Position numbers and translations under genes: made by a program
Notes under the pieces: model-generated
Seen by the model: only the letters and a program-made list of their open reading frames with translations
What the model was told of the DNA's origin: nothing
The model's database searches: none
Shown: piece by piece, positions 33,751-45,627 of the stretch
How the letters are laid out: each line of letters starts with the position of its first letter
Position numbering within the stretch: the first letter of the stretch is position 1
Assembly: GCA_029891345.1 (NCBI GenBank)
Contig: CM057002.1
Span: 63,044,777-63,108,776 of the forward strand
Source: Dryococelus australis
Taxonomy: Eukaryota > Arthropoda > Insecta > Phasmatodea > Phasmatidae
DNA length: 64,000 nt
Reading direction: 5' to 3'

Positions 33751-34047
33751 CCATGTTTACAACCTTGCACCCGATTGCCAGATCATGTGCCATGACTCGA
33801 CACCACATGAGACCGCCTTCCACTGCTTCACAGTCAAATGACGGTGTTTTTTTTTTTCCCACCACTCTGAACAAACGTTGGTCATTGTTGTGTGTGATGA
33901 GTGGCTTTCCAGTAGGAAACATGACAATGGAAACAAAGTTCTACTACCTCCTGGTTGATAGTACTATCACTAGGATCACCTGATTTTTACGAAAATAATT
34001 CCACACAGGCATTATTTCAATAGTCTAGTTACACTTGTACAGTTCTT
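33751..34047. other. No gene seen
   Basis: Overlapping frames on both strands (33624-33983 plus, 33653-33922 minus) run out of the MITE into unique DNA and show no domain. A 9-T tract lies near 33849. Confidence 0.4.
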
Positions 34048-34304
34048 CACTCTAAGAAATTATTTGCAAATTTACCACATCAGTGTGTATTTACAGTGAC
34101 AAAGCACGTTTGGTAAATTATTTTCCCATACATGCATGATAACGTTCTTACAGTTGCTCAGGCAAGAGTCAACTGCATTCGGAAGTTCCCAACTTTGTGT
34201 GGATGCAATGCTAAACATTCCCATATTCTCAGCCTCGCATGTAGTATTATTTCTATACACTGCATATGTTAAAAACTTCCATTGCCAGAATTTTTTTTAC
34301 GGCG
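34048..34304 (+). mobile_element. MITE family D copy
   Basis: cactctaagaaattatttgc at the left and aattttttttacggcg at the right; aligned along its length with 12100-12374, including gttaaaaacttccattgcca. Confidence 0.7.
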
Positions 34305-35217
34305 ATTCTTCGATTATTTTTAGAGACATGAAGAATTCGCGGATTCATTTGGGGTCAAGTAAGAAATCAAAAACTCTTACGTTCATGCGACTGTTGCAAT
34401 GGATCCACGCGATACTTAACACCTTTTTGGAGAACCCTGAAGCAATTAGAAACGCGCGACCGAACGTAGGCCCAACCATTGCCTTCCACTGCGACATCAA
34501 GCCACCAATGACGATTGTTTACCTGTGTAATTTGTACCAAAGAGTGTATAATCTATTCCACAGGTATCCGAACTCGCGAATTTTTCCGGTCTCGTATTGT
34601 CGGTCTGCGGGCCTTCGTCAGAAGAAAGTGTGAAGTCGGACTGCGCCCGTAAAAGTCAGGCTACTCAGATATTGAACGTCTTTGATTGACGTGCAGGAAC
34701 TTTGAACACGTTGGTAGTTCGAGTCATCCAATTACGAAAGTGGAGTTGAGTTAAAGTGTTTTGAAATGTAACCAGAAAGCATATGTTTTCGCGAAAATCG
34801 GGTGCCCCCCAACCACCATGTCCCTCTGCACCCCAGCTTCGTCTCGAGTCCACTGCAGTCATTGAAAGTGCTGTTTCGACGACTCATTCGCAAAACACGT
34901 TTCAGTATTCGCCGTCTCCGATTAGTGAGTTTCTTGAGTCTGCATGAAGAGATGTCCGAAGCTAGTACATCCGTGACGTTTTCTCTCGACGACGCAAAAT
35001 GGCTGAAAGAGGAACCGAGGCATGCTTAGCTGCTGATAAATATATCTGACAGAACGCTCAAACTTATGGGCTCCTAAAACTCACGCCCTCTTTTAACGTA
35101 CACAGCACGACCGGTTCACTCACTTCGGCAGAGATTACTTGTATGGCGTTTTATTAAGGATTTGTATCTTCGTTTACGAAGTGTACTATTGGACAAGTTC
35201 ACTGAAATATAAGGTCA
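34305..35217. other. GC-moderate unique DNA, no supported gene
   Basis: 34310-34640 (a 165-codon frame from 34136 runs through it) and 34780-35030 are GC-richer than average. One plus-strand frame near 34785-34966 ends SPSPISEFLESA and stop, and is serine-rich, but I cannot connect it with a family. I call nothing. Confidence 0.3.
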
Positions 35218-35468
35218 ATGAGTGAAGAGATTTGGGCGGCTCTTAATAGCGAGGTCTTGAGAGCCGATGAGGGCGATTGAGGTGAGTATGGAGCAGTGTC
35301 TGAATGAAAAGGGCGGGGTAAACGATCCCCGAGAAAACCCACCGACCGGCGGCATCATCTGGCATTATTCCCAAATGCGAATACCCGGGAGTGACCCGGC
35401 CGGGGATTGAATCCGGTTCACCTTGGTGGGTGGCGAGCAGGCTAACCGCTCAGTCACCGCAGCCCGCA
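35218..35468 (-). mobile_element. SINE1, full-length, minus orientation
   Basis: On the minus strand: gcgggctgcggtgactgagc, a proper A-box (tgactgagcggttagcc), B-box (ccggattcaatccccgg), gtcggtgggttttctcggg, tgctccatactcacc, and ctctcaagacctcgctatta to ctcttcactcattg. It differs from the 13874 copy mainly by an added gtcactcccgggta segment after the head. Confidence 0.8.
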
Positions 35469-37590
35469 AAAGGGAACTCTCCTGTTACTTTTTACCACAC
35501 GGTATGTGTGTATTTTGCACGACACTCGTTAGAATTGTACGAGGCGTAGGCAGATAGTGTACGAGGCGTAGGCAGATAGTGTACGCTAGGAGAGTAGTGA
35601 TGGTAGTTTGAAAAATTAACTTCGTTATTGGGCAAATGACAGCAACCACAAATAATACAAATGTTTTTTTAATTTACTTAATAACTTCAACAAGATTTAA
35701 ATACAATATAAACGTGAATTAAAGTGTCAAGTCAAATTGATTACTTACAAACTGTACTGCAAAGAAGAATTTTATACAATGTAGCAAGACAGAAATGACT
35801 GACGGGAAACATGGTTTGGTCTATTTTCGATGCCAGTTTATGGCGACATAATAGGCAAGTAGCCAATAACTATAAATTTCGCAACGTGGTTAGGGAAGCG
35901 TAGACCCTACTTGCCATGCACAGCTCTCTGGGCAGACTCATTATACACGTCAAGTGAAATACTGCCTGTTGCATGCTTTGCGAATATGCAGTATATAGCC
36001 TTCCAAAAGCGTGATAATAATAATTTAATTATTATATACATATATATGTGTGTGTATTTGAAAACACTTTTCCAACTTTTAAATATCACATATCGGGTCG
36101 TTTCTGGTAATTAACCAAACGAAGCGGAAATACAGTGTATTTTCTCACTTTACGGAATAATTAAAAAACGTAGTTTTTGGTGTTTAAAATCTGGAAACAT
36201 CGTTTTTATATGTGATATCGTGGGTATATTGAAGTTCATGACTAATTTTAAGTGTTAGGGTCTCATTTCCGCAACATACTTAAATTTAATGATTACAATA
36301 TTTGACAAATATGGCAATTATATGTTTATGCAAAAGCAAGGAAAAATCATTTTATAATTCAAGGAAACACATCATACAAAGATTAAAAATTCAAGTTTGA
36401 TTCGCGGGACTATAATATAATCATTTATATCTGTCCAGCAATTATAAAATGTTTTCAGTTGCTGTAAAATGTTCGTACTTTGCACTTGTGAATAAACCGT
36501 ATTCATCCATTACACACTCATACTTATCGAATTCCGAGGTGATTGTATCCAGCCCGTGAAAACAATTGGTTTAGGAAAATTCTGGTGTGATTATGTGAAA
36601 ATTTTTCGATTAACAAAGTAATATGGTTTCATTTAAAACACATGCAGTTTTATTCACAAATAGTTTCTCGGCGATTAGCCAATATATATTAAACACGTCA
36701 AAACAGAAAAATAAAAAATTATGTGTATGTGTGTGTATTGTCATTTGTTCATATAATACTTCGATTATGTGAAGTTTTAAACGAATGAACCATGATAAAT
36801 GCGTTGTCTGTTACAACACTTTCTTAAAACACGATGCAATCTTACCTTGCAGGCCCATTGAACCAACGCAAGTTGAGAAATTGAGTAGAGCTGCAGGCTG
36901 TCACTAACGGTGCGTGCGTTATTAACACACAAACGACTACCTATGCTCAGTGATGCCCTACGTAATCAGAATAAGCGTCGCGGGCCTCGGCTGAAGGCGA
37001 AGAACTCCTAATACAAAGTGTCCCCAAGCAGGGAGACTACCTAACATGTACATACATCTGCAGGGAGGCGAGAGATAAGGTGGAGATAGTCAGACAAGAA
37101 ATACGGATGGTAAGAGAACTGAGTATGAATGCTAGCACCGAGAGCTAATGACAGCTCTGGATGGCACCACAATCATATACATTAAAGTGCCTACGCAAGC
37201 GGAACATGTAATTTTCAATGAATTTCAGACGCTCCAAGAAACATTTATTATATCACTACTATTATTAGCGTGAAGAACCAGGTGGAATGTTTATATCACC
37301 TATCAACTAATTAGTAAATAATACTCGCAGTAATAATTTGTAAAGAAATCCAGATTTTTAATCGCCTTATATTAATCTAACTGACTAAAGAATTAACTTG
37401 GCCGTTTTCAATATCAACTTTTTGGGAAACTTTGGAAGTGGTCAGCAAATGTGCTGTTTCGTCCAAACACCACGGAACAATGCGACTAATAGTCTATTTT
37501 GAGATCGCAAGAGTTTTTTTCTCAATTACGTTTTGAAGCATTTTTTGAATAGTTTGGTTACAGGCTGGACATGATAAAAAAAACGTACTT
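35469..37590. other. No gene seen; one 22-bp duplication
   Basis: Contains gtacgaggcgtaggcagata+gt twice in tandem (35537-35580), a tatata/gtgtgt patch near 36036-36056 and a GC-moderate bit at 36900-37000. The rest is unique AT-rich DNA. Confidence 0.45.
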
Positions 37591-38581
37591 ACGTCCCATT
37601 TGGGTGGTCAAACCATTGATAATATGGCATTCTCTGAGCGGCTCCAAGCCAATGGCATATTTCCAACGTTTGTAGCGCATGAATTACGCATGACGAATTC
37701 GAGTATGTTAATGATTTCTAATGAAGTGGCTAGCCAATGTATGCATCACAGTTGCTCAAATGGAATTACTGCAGTGCATTATCATGTGATAAAAGACGGC
37801 CAAAAATTGAAGTCTGGGTTATTTAACTCACGCAGAACTCGGCCATGAATTAGTATAATGCACAGCCAGTGAAAAGTTTTTGACTGAAAATTGTGGTGTT
37901 TCAACAACTAAATGCTAAGATGTAAACTATACTAGCCATCATTAAATGGTAGCTATGGAATGAACTGACAGAAATTTCGGTAGTAAATGGCAGATTTTAG
38001 GTCGGGGAAGAATTGTGGTGGCCATAAAATACACAGCTGAGTTACGTTTATGACCTCATAACACCCACAATACCAACTTTTACAATGTGTGCAATAGGGG
38101 ACGGCACTGTAGTGATTCAATAAAGTCGCTGAAGATTTCCCAAAAGTGCCTGGAGCCGCAAATGTTGTATTGTAAGGAATTCCCTTACAGTTGTTCCTCA
38201 CTTATCATCTCATTGATTACTTATTTATCTTACTTGTTTCATCATAAATTAACGTACCCTTAAAATGTCCATCCATGTATGTTTTCAATTTAAAACATGA
38301 TTTTATTAAGGCTATGTCAGGAATGGAACTTCGTTGTAAGATGTTTATGTTAAATTGCAGAGTTTATCCGCACTCTACCGTGTGTTTTTAACTAAATGTT
38401 TGATTTATTTGCAACGCACATACAAGCTGATGAATTCCTATTAAATTTCTCACACACTTCGTGTTGACATGGAGAACAATTATATGACCATATAAAATGC
38501 TGATGTCACAAATGGTTGCTAAGTGGAATTTTTGTCTTTGAGTTGGTTTAGAATATTTTGAGTAGAACGTTTTGGCTGGAG
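37591..38581. other. No supported gene
   Basis: An 82-codon plus-strand frame (37600-37848) and an 82-codon minus-strand frame (37953-38201) look more protein-like than most here, but neither has a motif I can name and no splice context is evident. Confidence 0.3.
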
Positions 38582-38823
38582 AAGTAAAAAGTTATGACTT
38601 TCTGGAGATGATTGCTGCACGACTGGACGAGGTAGTTTCCACGACGGAGAAGGAGAGCCAGAAACTGATTGAAAGGATGATGTCTCATTGGCGCGGAGTT
38701 CTGTTCCACTGCTGAGAACAGCTTCTACTTAGACGGCGACGAGATGGACCAGGGAGTCCGCCTGAATCCTATTCAGAACTGCTCTGGTTCCCTGCGCTTC
38801 AAAGGCATAGAGAACTTCTAGTC
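38582..38823 (+). pseudogene. Coding-like fragment with frameshift, unidentified
   Basis: One frame translates as DFLEMIAARLDEVVSTTEKE and continues SQKLIERMMSHWRG before a stop. Immediately after a one-frame shift a second stretch, ENSFYLDGDEMDQGVRLNP, runs to a stop at about 38823. The amphipathic, charged composition and GC rise suggest former coding sequence such as a decayed exon or retrocopy. I cannot assign a family, and chance is not excluded. Confidence 0.25.
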
Positions 38824-39599
38824 TACTAATCATCGCAAATTAATGTAAGATTGCAACAAAATCGTATTTTGCGTTCTGTATCAGCTTAAAGCCAAGATTA
38901 TGTTCTAAAGTACAGTAACAAGCTAATCAGATACCCAGAGGCTACAGACTTGGGACAAGTGATTGTGAATCTAAAAAGGATTGAGCTATGATTGGTTAGA
39001 CACTTACATATTTATTTTATTAGCAATTTCCAAAAAACAGTGCAAGATTATTAAAATGACGATTACACATGATTTCACAATCATATATACCGATCAATAT
39101 GTTTGGGGAAAATAGTAATTGTTTTTCAAACCTTTAAAACTAAACTCATTTCGTTTATTTTACACAATTGGCAGCAGTTATAATCCTCACTTTGTTCGGT
39201 TAAGCAATGAATATTATTTTAATGTGAAACCTGTCATTTTTCAATAGAAATAGTTTGTTTCGTCTTATTAAAAATGGTGGAATATTTGAATCGTCTGACG
39301 TTCTTTGTATGTAGAGTGCTTAGTTGAGATGCACTAGTAATTCAGAATAATACAATTGAATGACTGCTAGTCTTAAAGAGGTTGTTTAGCACGAGTCCTT
39401 ATCATTACTTATTTTTGCTTGAAAACGTTACCGATTTTACTTTCTCCATCTATTCATCTGTAAAGGCGCCCATAACATATTTAAATTGCTATAATTTAAT
39501 TTAGTTGTACATTCACCTTTGTGTTATATTTTCAAACTATCATAATTTTATATCATAATAATTTTTTGTATATCATCACCCCTTACTCTCCACTACAGT
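38824..39599. other. AT-rich, no gene seen
   Basis: Unique AT-rich DNA with no repeat or coding signal recognised. Confidence 0.4.
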
Positions 39600-40120
39600 A
39601 TTGCATCGACAGTTGCTGATCGGTGCATGACTGACGATCCATAAAGCGAACATGACGCTTTAGTTAGCCCCAAAGCCGCTCAGTTGTGTTCGAATATGGA
39701 AAATATGAAAGTCGAAGAAATATTTTGAAATTTTTGTCGTGCTTTCCAAACAATTCCTTGATAATCCTGGAAGATTCCTTCTCCCACAGGGAAGACAGTC
39801 AACATGTAAGTAAGTACTGTACTGTACATGCTCTTCAATATTGGATTAATAACCACGTCTGTTGAGAATGCCTTCTAGAAATATAAATGGGCACAAGGAA
39901 TACGAAAAAATTCCATTGACCATAATGCTACCATCTCACATTTTGTTCTGCTTGCAACAGTTGCAAGTTGTTTGCTCTCGTAGATTTCTCGTTTGACAAA
40001 CCAACATCCCTTCATCGGTTGAAGCAGGAAACCTGACTAATCAGAGAAGGCGAGCCTCTGCCAGTCAAAAGGTACAAGTCTGGTACTGTTTTGCAGACTT
40101 GAAGCGTTTCCGCTGATGAA
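39600..40120 (-). pseudogene. Decayed Tc1/mariner-type transposase
   Basis: Visible only by reading the minus strand across frames. Near 40040 LAFSD then a TAG (40037-40039) in place of glutamate then SGFLLQPMKG fits the FSDESGF block with the first catalytic D. Further on come MVALWSMEFF and INPILKS-like stretches where a VWG...YI..IL core is expected, then IFQDYQGIVWKARQ for the IFQQDNAP.HKAR second-D block. In another frame, NTTERLWG (39668-39690) followed by LKRHVRFMD fits the third block (NPIExLWG..KR). Order and spacing agree with a DD34E-like transposase. Multiple stops and shifts show it is long dead. It differs from the 24-27 kb relic. Confidence 0.6.
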
Positions 40121-41564
40121 ATATTTGTCAGAGCAGTTGCAGTAGCCAGCTGTCTTCTTCTCAGTTCCATACGTAACGCGGTTAGCTGTATTGCTCTTCG
40201 AGACTCGCGTCTTTTAGCTCCTGGTTCGTTTGGACTGTGAGTTGCTCGACTTGGCTTTTAGATGGCCCCTTACACTCCTTCGAAGCCGGGTTCATCTGTC
40301 GCATCATTTTAATGTGGCGCTCCTTAATTCACACGCCGTTCATTTGTAACGGTGCAACATCTCCAACCATGGTACTTTATAACCACACAAACACTCGAGA
40401 CAGTTAACTAGTTGCACTGATTCAGAAATAGTACCTCCTTTTACGTGAAAGCCGTTGATAACACACCGTTAAAAGCCTAATAAATAGCGCATTTTACCCA
40501 TGACATTTTGTTTGCTAAGTGCCTATATATCTCACCTTACTTATTCGCCACACATGCTCGCGAAATGTGCAATATTTCATTAGCTACACACTGCTGACAC
40601 CAAATGCCGCGAGAGGTCACAATAATGCGCCTCGGCCGTGTAATTTGTGGAACCCTCTTACTATTTTTTTCCTGTCGGGAAGACGAAATTGTTTGGTGAT
40701 GATCAATAAACGGCTTGTTAGAAATTACAGAAATATTGCTTCTACTTCCATATGGCCACTTCCAGCTTTCACAGATAGCATTCACGCATTAAAGCTGCGT
40801 ACAACTGTCAAAAATAACCGCAACGGTTCACTTATCTTAGACGAGTTTCGACCAATTTAGTGGAATTTCTCTGGTTTTAAGAGAACTTGAAACTAGGCTT
40901 CTCTCTGTCAAGTTTCACACATTTTGAGAAAAATTCAAGGTTTTCAGATAGATTTGATTGAATTTCAAACAACTTCAAAACTCTATTAATTAATAAACAC
41001 TGGGAAAATTGTTTTTTATCATAAACATTTTCCATTGTCTTCATGTACTCTGTCAATTTTTAAGTACATCATGTAGTTCGGTAATGCTGTTTAGGAATTT
41101 ATGCACTTAAGTTGTTCTTACATGTAGAAACTGCGTGATACAGATTAATCATGGGCCACATGTCACTGCAACGTGACCTGCAGCGAAGCTCATGAAATGA
41201 GGTTCTGATGAAATGATTACGGAAAGCTTCGATGACGTACAAAGCGCAGTTACCAATCATGTTGGAGCCCTGAATGACGCCAAATACACAGCCTATTAGA
41301 ACGTCCAGAACATTTAGGTAGGACGCTACTACCTACATGTATGCAATGCGAGGACTGTCGTGCTCTCTACTAGATTTATACAACACCCCCCTCCCCTTTC
41401 ATCAACTACCCTTTCCCCACGCTTGTAAAGAGCGCACGTTTCCCACCCATGTTTCTCCTGTCGTGTTTTCTATGAACTCATGAATAAACTGACCTTCTGC
41501 TCTGTTGAGAGTCGTTTAAACGGCGCCTATGCCGGTTTTTCCTTACATCTAGAAAAAAAAAAAA
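40121..41564. other. No supported gene
   Basis: The minus strand of 40121-40420 has further coding-like pieces (for example ESRRAIQLTALRMELRRRQL and NCLECLCGYKVPW) in shifting frames. They may be the upstream part of the transposase relic, but I cannot place them. 40519-40860 holds a 113-codon frame with no known domain. An A-run occurs at 41551-41563. Confidence 0.3.
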
Positions 41565-41864
41565 CTTGACTGGGGAGTGAACCCAGGGCGAGGCAACACT
41601 CTCCGAGCTACGGGCTTTCCATAGCTGGGACCCGTAGGTGCCCGTCATCCCCGGACATGATATGAAGCGAGACCCTAGGATGGAGCGGCGCTAGAATGCA
41701 AGGGCGGGGAGAAGCGGGAGTACCCCGAGATAACCCGCCGGCAAGCGGCATCATCCAGCACGATTCCCACGAGCGAGAGTCCGGTAGTGTGCCCGCCGGG
41801 TATCGAGCCCGGATCGCCGGGGTGGGAAGCGAGCGCCCTAGCCACTGCGCCACCGCTGCCCCAT
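41565..41864 (-). mobile_element. SINE1 variant, minus orientation
   Basis: Minus strand: ggggcagcggtggcgcagtg (A-box tggcgcagtggctaggg), B-box ccgggctcgatacccgg, then gtgggaatcgtgctggatga and the cgggttatctcggggtactc block shared with SINE1. The 3' half (tatggaaagcccgtagctcg onward) is unlike the other copies, so this is a subfamily with a different tail. The strong A- and B-boxes suggest it is young. The left edge is set by a 12-A run and is uncertain. Confidence 0.75.
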
Positions 41865-41965
41865 AACTTGATAGTTACAGGTTATCTTTAGGCGCACTCT
41901 GGGAGAGAGTAATGACACCTATCACGGCCACGGCTGTCCGACCCCTCTCTGCCGCGAAGCGTGCC
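41865..41965. other. Short spacer
   Basis: Unique GC-moderate spacer between SINE1 and a family A MITE. Confidence 0.4.
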
Positions 41966-42390
41966 TATAAGCTGTTCACGGTAAAATGAGCACTTTAAAA
42001 AGCCCTGCTTAAGATATAATTGTATGCACGTTGTCTATTCTTCGCCTTATGTAAAATTAACGTTGTCATGGGACTCATCACTTTATTCATGCGTCGGTCG
42101 AGTCAAACTGTGTAATTATTAGAAAAGTAAACATTTTATAAATCTACTAATTTTTACACACTGGTGCATAAAAAAAAACAGAAAGCGAAATAAATATTTT
42201 AAATGATCACAAATGGTTACCTAACACTTTTTATTCGACGTTAAAATATGGAACTACTTTCCATGCATCGTTACCAACTTTACCGGGCGCATGTCACTCA
42301 GTGCGTCCGTTGAAGTATGTGCAGGTAGTAGCACTGACATTTTTCTAAGGTTGGTTTCAAAAGTGCTCACTTTATCGTGAACAGCCTTTA
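41966..42390 (-). mobile_element. MITE family A copy, minus orientation
   Basis: Left end ataagctgttcacggtaaaa preceded by cct; right end tttcaaaagtgctcacttta then tcgtgaacagcctt followed by TA. One of the best preserved copies: the interior retains catgcgtcggtcgagtcaaa and ttttattcgacgttaaaata. Confidence 0.85.
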
Positions 42391-42544
42391 CTTGCACGAA
42401 TTCCCTTCCTTGTGGACGTATGGGGGCCTAGCCCTGAGCCGCGATCAGGTGCCGGCCGTACCTCGGACGCACACGTAACATATATACTTAAGGTTAGATT
42501 ACAAAAAAAAAAAAAAGAACTGTGGAGTGGAGAGTTTTTTTGGT
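42391..42544. other. Short spacer
   Basis: GC-moderate then a 14-A run; nothing recognised. Confidence 0.35.
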
Positions 42545-42736
42545 AGATCATAACCAATGAGAATGATTCGAGTTGAGTATGCAGTAAAGCCGGAATGAAG
42601 GGCGGGGGAAACGGGAGAACCCCGAGAAAACCCGTCTACCACCGTCATCGCCCGGCACGATTCCCACGGGTGAAAATCTGTGAGCGATTCCGCCGGAAAT
42701 TGAACCCAGTTCACCTTAGTGAGCGTCAGAAACCCG
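42545..42736 (-). mobile_element. SINE1, 5'-truncated, minus orientation
   Basis: The minus strand retains the B-box part (gaactgggttcaatttccgg), cgtgggaatcgtgccgggcg, gttttctcggggttctcccg and ccggctttactgcatactca. The A-box and start of the head are missing; the 35218-type ctcaagacctc end is also absent, so it is shortened at both sides. Confidence 0.7.
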
Positions 42737-42806
42737 TGGTACTTTCTGTATTGCTGAGGCTGATTATTACAAATGGAACAATAAACAAATAAAACACACA
42801 AAATGA

Positions 42807-42808
<2 letters not shown>

Positions 42809-42851
<43 letters not shown>
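42809..42851. repeat. (TA)n microsatellite
   Basis: About twenty uninterrupted TA dinucleotides ending in gtaca. Confidence 0.95.
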
Positions 42852-42857
<6 letters not shown>

Positions 42858-44635
42858 AAAACTGGAAATAACATTTAGCGAATATTCGTGGAAAATAAAT
42901 TTTCAAAATAGTTCTGCATTTATGCAAATATAGAAGCAAAATCTCCCTCTCCCCTTAAAACCAATAACAACACAAAATAAACGGCACAATAAATATGACG
43001 AAAATAACCCGGTTAGTCTATACTGCGATTTTGTCACCTGTTGAGATTCCTTTCCATCATATTTAGTATGTTGCCTATATTTTGTAAATTCTTCTTATAC
43101 CTTAGTGCAAATATTTCTTTTTTTGGTGCAATTTTATGCGATTTTTTTTATATTTTTCTTTCATTTTTTTGTACACGTTGCATTTTTATTTCGTATGTTT
43201 TATTTGTTTTTTTTTTTTTTTTTTTTTTTTCATTATTTTTCTGTTAAATAGGTATGGCAATGTAGAATCTCCAGTGGATTTCTGAATGTAACTGTATTAA
43301 TGCTGTAACTAACATCGTACACCCTTAACCGTCGAATTTGATCAATCTTTTACCTGCGTCTCTCACGACTCGACAACATTTGTTGATTCCAAACGAAGTT
43401 ACTTCAACCCCGCAAATAGTTATATTTTATTTCATACAGTTACCCCGTGATATTTGCAATGCAGCTCTCGCAATCTTCGATGTATAATATTCTATAGATT
43501 TTTCACACACACGAAAATACGTACAATTAAGTATTTGCACAAATATAAGCGTAGCCAACAGATTTTACATACTGAGGACCAGTATGGGGGAGATTTTTTT
43601 TTTTTTTTTCGTTTCCCCTGGAAATATCAGCGAGTTTCTTTTTGGTTAAACGATATAATGTTTACATTACTTGAAAAAAATTAAAACATATGTGTGAGAC
43701 TTGAGGTCATATAATTGCAGTTTACTGAGCTTTCAAAGAAATATATTGTCGAAACGAATTTTCTTACAGTTTTCTGAGAAAAAAAAAATTTGATCGTGGA
43801 TTTTTAAATTTAAAGCGGGTTATAAACTCAATAGGCGGTTATTAAAAGTGGTTAGACTACGACTAAGTATAAATATATTTATTTGGATTGCTATGTCAGC
43901 TAAGAAATATATTTCTTCCCTATTAAATTTCCTTATTTTATTCTTGTACGAAACAGCGTTAAACTTGTAGACATTACTTATAAGTGTTCTAATGAAAAAA
44001 ATATATAGATCGCTAAGATTTCCCTTCATGGCATGTGAAAATCACAATCACAGTGCTTTTAGAACATATATACAAGTAAAAAGCTCGATATAATGTACAG
44101 AAAATTTTCATGAATGCCTGAATGGTCATGTCTGATTAGTCTCAAGTTATGTTTAGCAACAGTTATGTTACAAAGATCATAAAATGGTAAAAATAAGATA
44201 AAATGCAAAAATGTTTTCATTTTCCGCAATTTTTAGATATTGCGAAAATATTCCATACAGTGATTTTGAAGATTCCTTGAAGTAACTTTTGGTAACATTA
44301 TTCCAATGTGAATTATCTCATTTCGGTAAGTGATGTAGCTTTCATTAGTTGTAGTTCTTGAGAACACTAATGTTGTGACTTTGACTGCTCATTATATGAA
44401 AAATGTGCCGTCTTAAATATGGTTAAAGGAAACCCTGTATTTTGAATGATCGACCATTTGATTTACAGTTTCTGTTACATCTGCAAGGAACTCGGTTATA
44501 TTATTTGTCGGTATATCCTGAGTGTGTAGTGCAAAAGCAACTGTCGTGTGTTGGAAAATTTTAAGTACGTTCTCATTAAAAAAGTGTTTGCGCCTTTAAG
44601 CACCAGATTTAATATCAATATCTTAATTTTCTGAT
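42852..44635. other. Very AT-rich, no gene seen
   Basis: Contains long T tracts (43208-43230 with one interruption, 43597-43609). Frames of 68-76 codons here are low-complexity F/L/Y/K-rich readings. Confidence 0.5.
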
Positions 44636-44698
44636 GTGTGCCAACATGCCCCTTTGTGTGTGCCAACTTGCGTGTCAAATGGGGCAAGTTGGCACACA
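44636..44698. repeat. Hairpin with 15-bp perfect arms plus a decoy arm
   Basis: tgtgtgccaacttgc (44657-44671) and its exact reverse complement (44684-44698) enclose a 12-nt loop. Just upstream, tgtgtgccaacatgcccc is a near-copy of the left arm that could also pair with the right arm (one mismatch over 18), giving two alternative foldings. Confidence 0.75.
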
Positions 44699-45218
44699 TT
44701 CAGTAGGGTAACTTCAAAATTAAACTAAACGTGCTCTTTCTCAAAAGATATGATTTACGTAGTGGTTTCAAACTACTTAGTCATATTTACCCATATTAAC
44801 ATAACATAACAAATTAAATGATTTTCTGAAGAACGTGCCAATTAGTCCTGGTCCTCATGTCTACAAAGTGAACAGCATTTCGTAGTTATTTTTTTTTTTA
44901 CTAAATCTCTTAAAATATCTTACCCTTCCGGGGAAACAATTCCAGGTTACAACTTGATCTACAAAACAGCGCTGAAGGTTGAAAACTTTACAAAATGTAA
45001 GTTCAGAAGATTGCTTCATTCCATCTTCGCCTAACATCATGGCTCTAGAGAAGATGGAAATTAATAAACATAAGGAGCAGACATTTGTTTCAGGTATCTG
45101 GAAGAATGAGATAAATAATACACGATCAAATAATTTTTTATATAATGTTTAGTTTTTATAGCTGGCGACAAAAATGCCCACAATCTGATGTCGAGCTACT
45201 GAGTAGGTTATGTATAAT
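44699..45218. other. No gene seen
   Basis: AT-rich unique DNA. Confidence 0.4.
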
Positions 45219-45627
45219 ACATTAACGGCTACTTTACAATTTTTTGAAGCCCTGCTAACGTTCTACTTCTAGGATATTCCTCCGCCTCGTGCAAACAAAG
45301 CTGAACTAAGTCTAGTAAGTCACACCAAAAGACAACGCACCGAATTCGTGCGCACTCGTTTTAATATTATTTCGCATGAGAACTATTTAGTACCGACATT
45401 CATTTTTTCTCACTGCATTAAATGATATTTATTTATAATGAAATATTATAATTTATAAATAAAATATAGTTAAAACTTCAACGAAATATAATATACTTTT
45501 ATGTCAACAGAGGTATAAAGCGCTTGTGATAGATGGCATATTTAAGAAACAACTAAACGCCTCATACCTGGGGTAATTTTTCAAATGTTTGATTCAAAAA
45601 GTATAAAGGAAGCGCGAATAGACTATA
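45219..45627 (+). mobile_element. MITE family C copy
   Basis: Interior landmarks ctaggatattcctccgcctc, gtgcaaacaaagct, aagacaacgcaccg, agaggtataaagcgctt and cctggggtaatttttcaaat; right end aggaagcgcgaatagactat. The left terminus (acggctactttac) is diverged. Confidence 0.75.
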
